Shown here piece by piece: positions 62,655-64,000 of a DNA stretch of 64,000 nucleotides. The notes beneath the pieces are model-generated. The model saw only the letters and a list, made by a program, of their open reading frames with translations. It ran no database searches and was not told where the DNA came from. The first letter of the stretch is position 1. Each line of letters starts with the position of its first letter. Made by a program: the position numbers and the translations under genes. Origin of the DNA: Phytoseiulus persimilis (taxonomy: Eukaryota; Arthropoda; Arachnida; Mesostigmata; Phytoseiidae); assembly GCA_037576195.1 (NCBI GenBank), contig CM075103.1, positions 23,560,001 through 23,624,000 of the forward strand, read 5' to 3'.

Positions 62655-64000
62655 GATTTCGTAAGCGGACGAATTGAGTTTCTGGTAGGGCTTTCGTTCC
62701 CAAATCAGATATATTCAACTCTGAAGGGCAATGGATTATCTTGAAATCTCCATTTTCAATCTTTTCTCTCAGCCAGAACTCACGAGTCTCAATGTGCTTG
62801 GAACGCCGTGTTACCTGGTTCTCGGTGAGAAGCTTGATACAGGCGGTGTTGTCCACTCGTAGTATCGGTGTGATTGGATACCCAATCTCTCTGAGCAGCC
62901 TAGCTAGCCATAAGCATGACTTTCCCATTTCGCTACAGGCCAAGATTTCACTCTCCATTGAAGAGAGGGAAACACAGCTCTGGCGTCTGGATGACCAGAT
63001 CACGCCTGCTCCACCGATCATAATGAAAGATCCGCTGGTGCTTCTTCTTGTTGATCGACATCCACTCCAGTCAGCATCGCAATACGCATTGATACCGTCT
63101 GAGATGTCTCCGGTATACATGGGTCCTAATGTTTTGGTGCCTGTGAGACATCTCAATACTCGAAGACCAATTTCCCAAAGATGCTTGGTTGGTGCTGCTA
63201 AGTAGCGCGATAGAAACTCAACCGAATAACTGATGTCTCCGCGGCAAGCCACCGAGGCGAACATCAATCCCCCTACTAATTCTCTGTACTTTAAGTTCAG
63301 ATCAATCTTTCCTTCAAATGCAGTTTTTGATGTTGCATCAATGGGGGTGGCAATGGTTTTACAGTTCTGCATTTGGAATCTATCAAGTAGCTCATTTATG
63401 TACCGAGCTTGATTGATCCTGATTGTTCCTCTGTCTGGGGAAACAATGATTCTCAATCCCAAAAGGAACTCCAATTGCTTGGATGTCATTTCAAAGGTTT
63501 TCTCAAGTTCTTTTATGATCTCTTTGTTCAGTTGCTCGCTCTTTGAGGCTATAAGGCAATCATCTACATAGACGAGAACAAAGGCTCTTTTGGGGGGGTT
63601 TGAGAAGTACAGGCATGGATCTTGTGAACTTTGAGTGAGTTTAACTGCTTTCATTTTAAGCAAGGTGTCACTCAGCTTTTTGTTAAAACATCTTGAGGCC
63701 TGTGCAGTTCCATAGCATGCCTTCTTTAGTTCACAAATTCTCTTGGTTCCATCTCCGAACCCATCCGGTTGTCGCATATAGAGTTTGCGATCTAACGGAG
63801 CTGTCAGGAAGGCTGTGCAAACATCAGCCTGAACCAAGAAAAGCCTCTCACATGCCGAGATAGACAATATAGTTCTAATTGTCTCAAAACTCGCTGTGGG
63901 GCTGAATAGGCTTCCATATTCAATTCCAGGGCGCTGTTGACACCCTCGGACAACAAGACGAGCTTTCCTTTTGATAAGTTTTCCATCTTTATCCTTTTTT
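62566..64000 (-). CDS. Copia element C Pol, RT and RNase H (runs off window)
   Basis: The frame is open from the window edge to 62566. It has GKLIKRKARLVVRGCQQRPG, the RT blocks FLVQADVCTAFLTAPLD and FVLVYVDDCLIASKSEQL (YVDD), and RNase H with YCDADWSGC, LSSMESEILACSEMGKSCLW, RVDNTACIKLL and ISDLGTKALPETQFVRLRNL. The 66-bp block missing from A (HCPSELNISDLG region) is present. No stop or frame change is seen in the visible part, so this is the best-preserved copy. It is the 3' part of the polyprotein of the A family. Confidence 0.92.
   Translation of the reverse strand, partial: KKDKDGKLIKRKARLVVRGCQQRPGIEYGSLFSPTASFETIRTILSISACERLFLVQADVCTAFLTAPLDRKLYMRQPDGFGDGTKRICELKKACYGTAQASRCFNKKLSDTLLKMKAVKLTQSSQDPCLYFSNPPKRAFVLVYVDDCLIASKSEQLNKEIIKELEKTFEMTSKQLEFLLGLRIIVSPDRGTIRINQARYINELLDRFQMQNCKTIATPIDATSKTAFEGKIDLNLKYRELVGGLMFASVACRGDISYSVEFLSRYLAAPTKHLWEIGLRVLRCLTGTKTLGPMYTGDISDGINAYCDADWSGCRSTRRSTSGSFIMIGGAGVIWSSRRQSCVSLSSMESEILACSEMGKSCLWLARLLREIGYPITPILRVDNTACIKLLTENQVTRRSKHIETREFWLREKIENGDFKIIHCPSELNISDLGTKALPETQFVRLRNLAGYRKDATEDVHDHNHDGDQGRRVLRIR

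Noticed and set aside
1-64000. tRNA, rRNA or CRISPR features
   Set aside because: No cloverleaf with conserved A and B boxes, no rRNA-like conserved block and no short regularly spaced repeat array were noticed. A tRNAscan run would be needed to exclude small RNA genes.

Overview
The window is eukaryotic repeat-rich DNA, most likely from an arthropod and plausibly a chelicerate (mite or tick). The reasons are one ionotropic-receptor-like chemosensory gene, short GT-AG introns, and a mix of BEL/Pao, Ty1/copia, CR1/R1-like LINEs, hAT, MULE and Helitron sequences. No prokaryotic gene, operon or CRISPR was seen. The taxonomic guess is inference. Nearly all of the window is nested transposable elements; the only credible host gene is the receptor at 9362-11113 (minus).

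Layout. 1-9.3 kb: a graveyard of fragments. It holds a dispersed 1.3-kb repeat split by a likely solo LTR, an R1-like reverse transcriptase (RT), a hAT-type non-autonomous element with 8-bp target duplication, three more LINE RT fragments and a MULE transposase fragment. 9.4-11.1 kb: the receptor gene. 11.46-12.79 kb: second copy of the dispersed repeat. 13.2-13.9 kb: hAT transposase end. 13.94-21.85 kb: a complete-length but decayed BEL/Pao element with 458-bp LTRs. 21.85-23.47 kb: an old copia fragment and hAT ends.

23.47-36.89 kb: a tandem array of one Ty1/copia family on the minus strand. Element B (truncated) and element A (10.3 kb) share the LTR at 26593-26931. The other LTR of A (36532-36870) is itself followed by the end of a third unit. 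36.89-39.27 kb: 5' half of a second copia family (D, plus), cut by a Helitron. 39.27-54.76 kb: the Helitron (Rep, PIF1 helicase, RPA-like protein). It is split by a third copia element (E, 40457-49503) with perfect 5-bp target duplications, near-identical LTRs and a wholly decayed interior. 54.9-57.14 kb: two LINE RT fragments (minus). 57.14-64 kb: element C, a second copy of the A family inserted in the LINE and running off the window.

The most unusual content is in A and C. Between pol and the 3' LTR they carry a roughly 5-kb module with two genes in the sense of the element and two on the opposite strand. Sense: a type I membrane protein overlapping the end of pol, and a 240-residue protein of unknown function next to the 3' LTR. 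Antisense: a coiled-coil type II membrane protein whose gene contains a 78-bp intron, and a Ser/Thr-rich mucin-like type II membrane protein. Three of the four products are membrane proteins, so the module resembles an envelope or cell-surface cassette, in an unusual ambisense layout. Copy C is largely open; copy A has several lesions in pol and in the coiled-coil gene.
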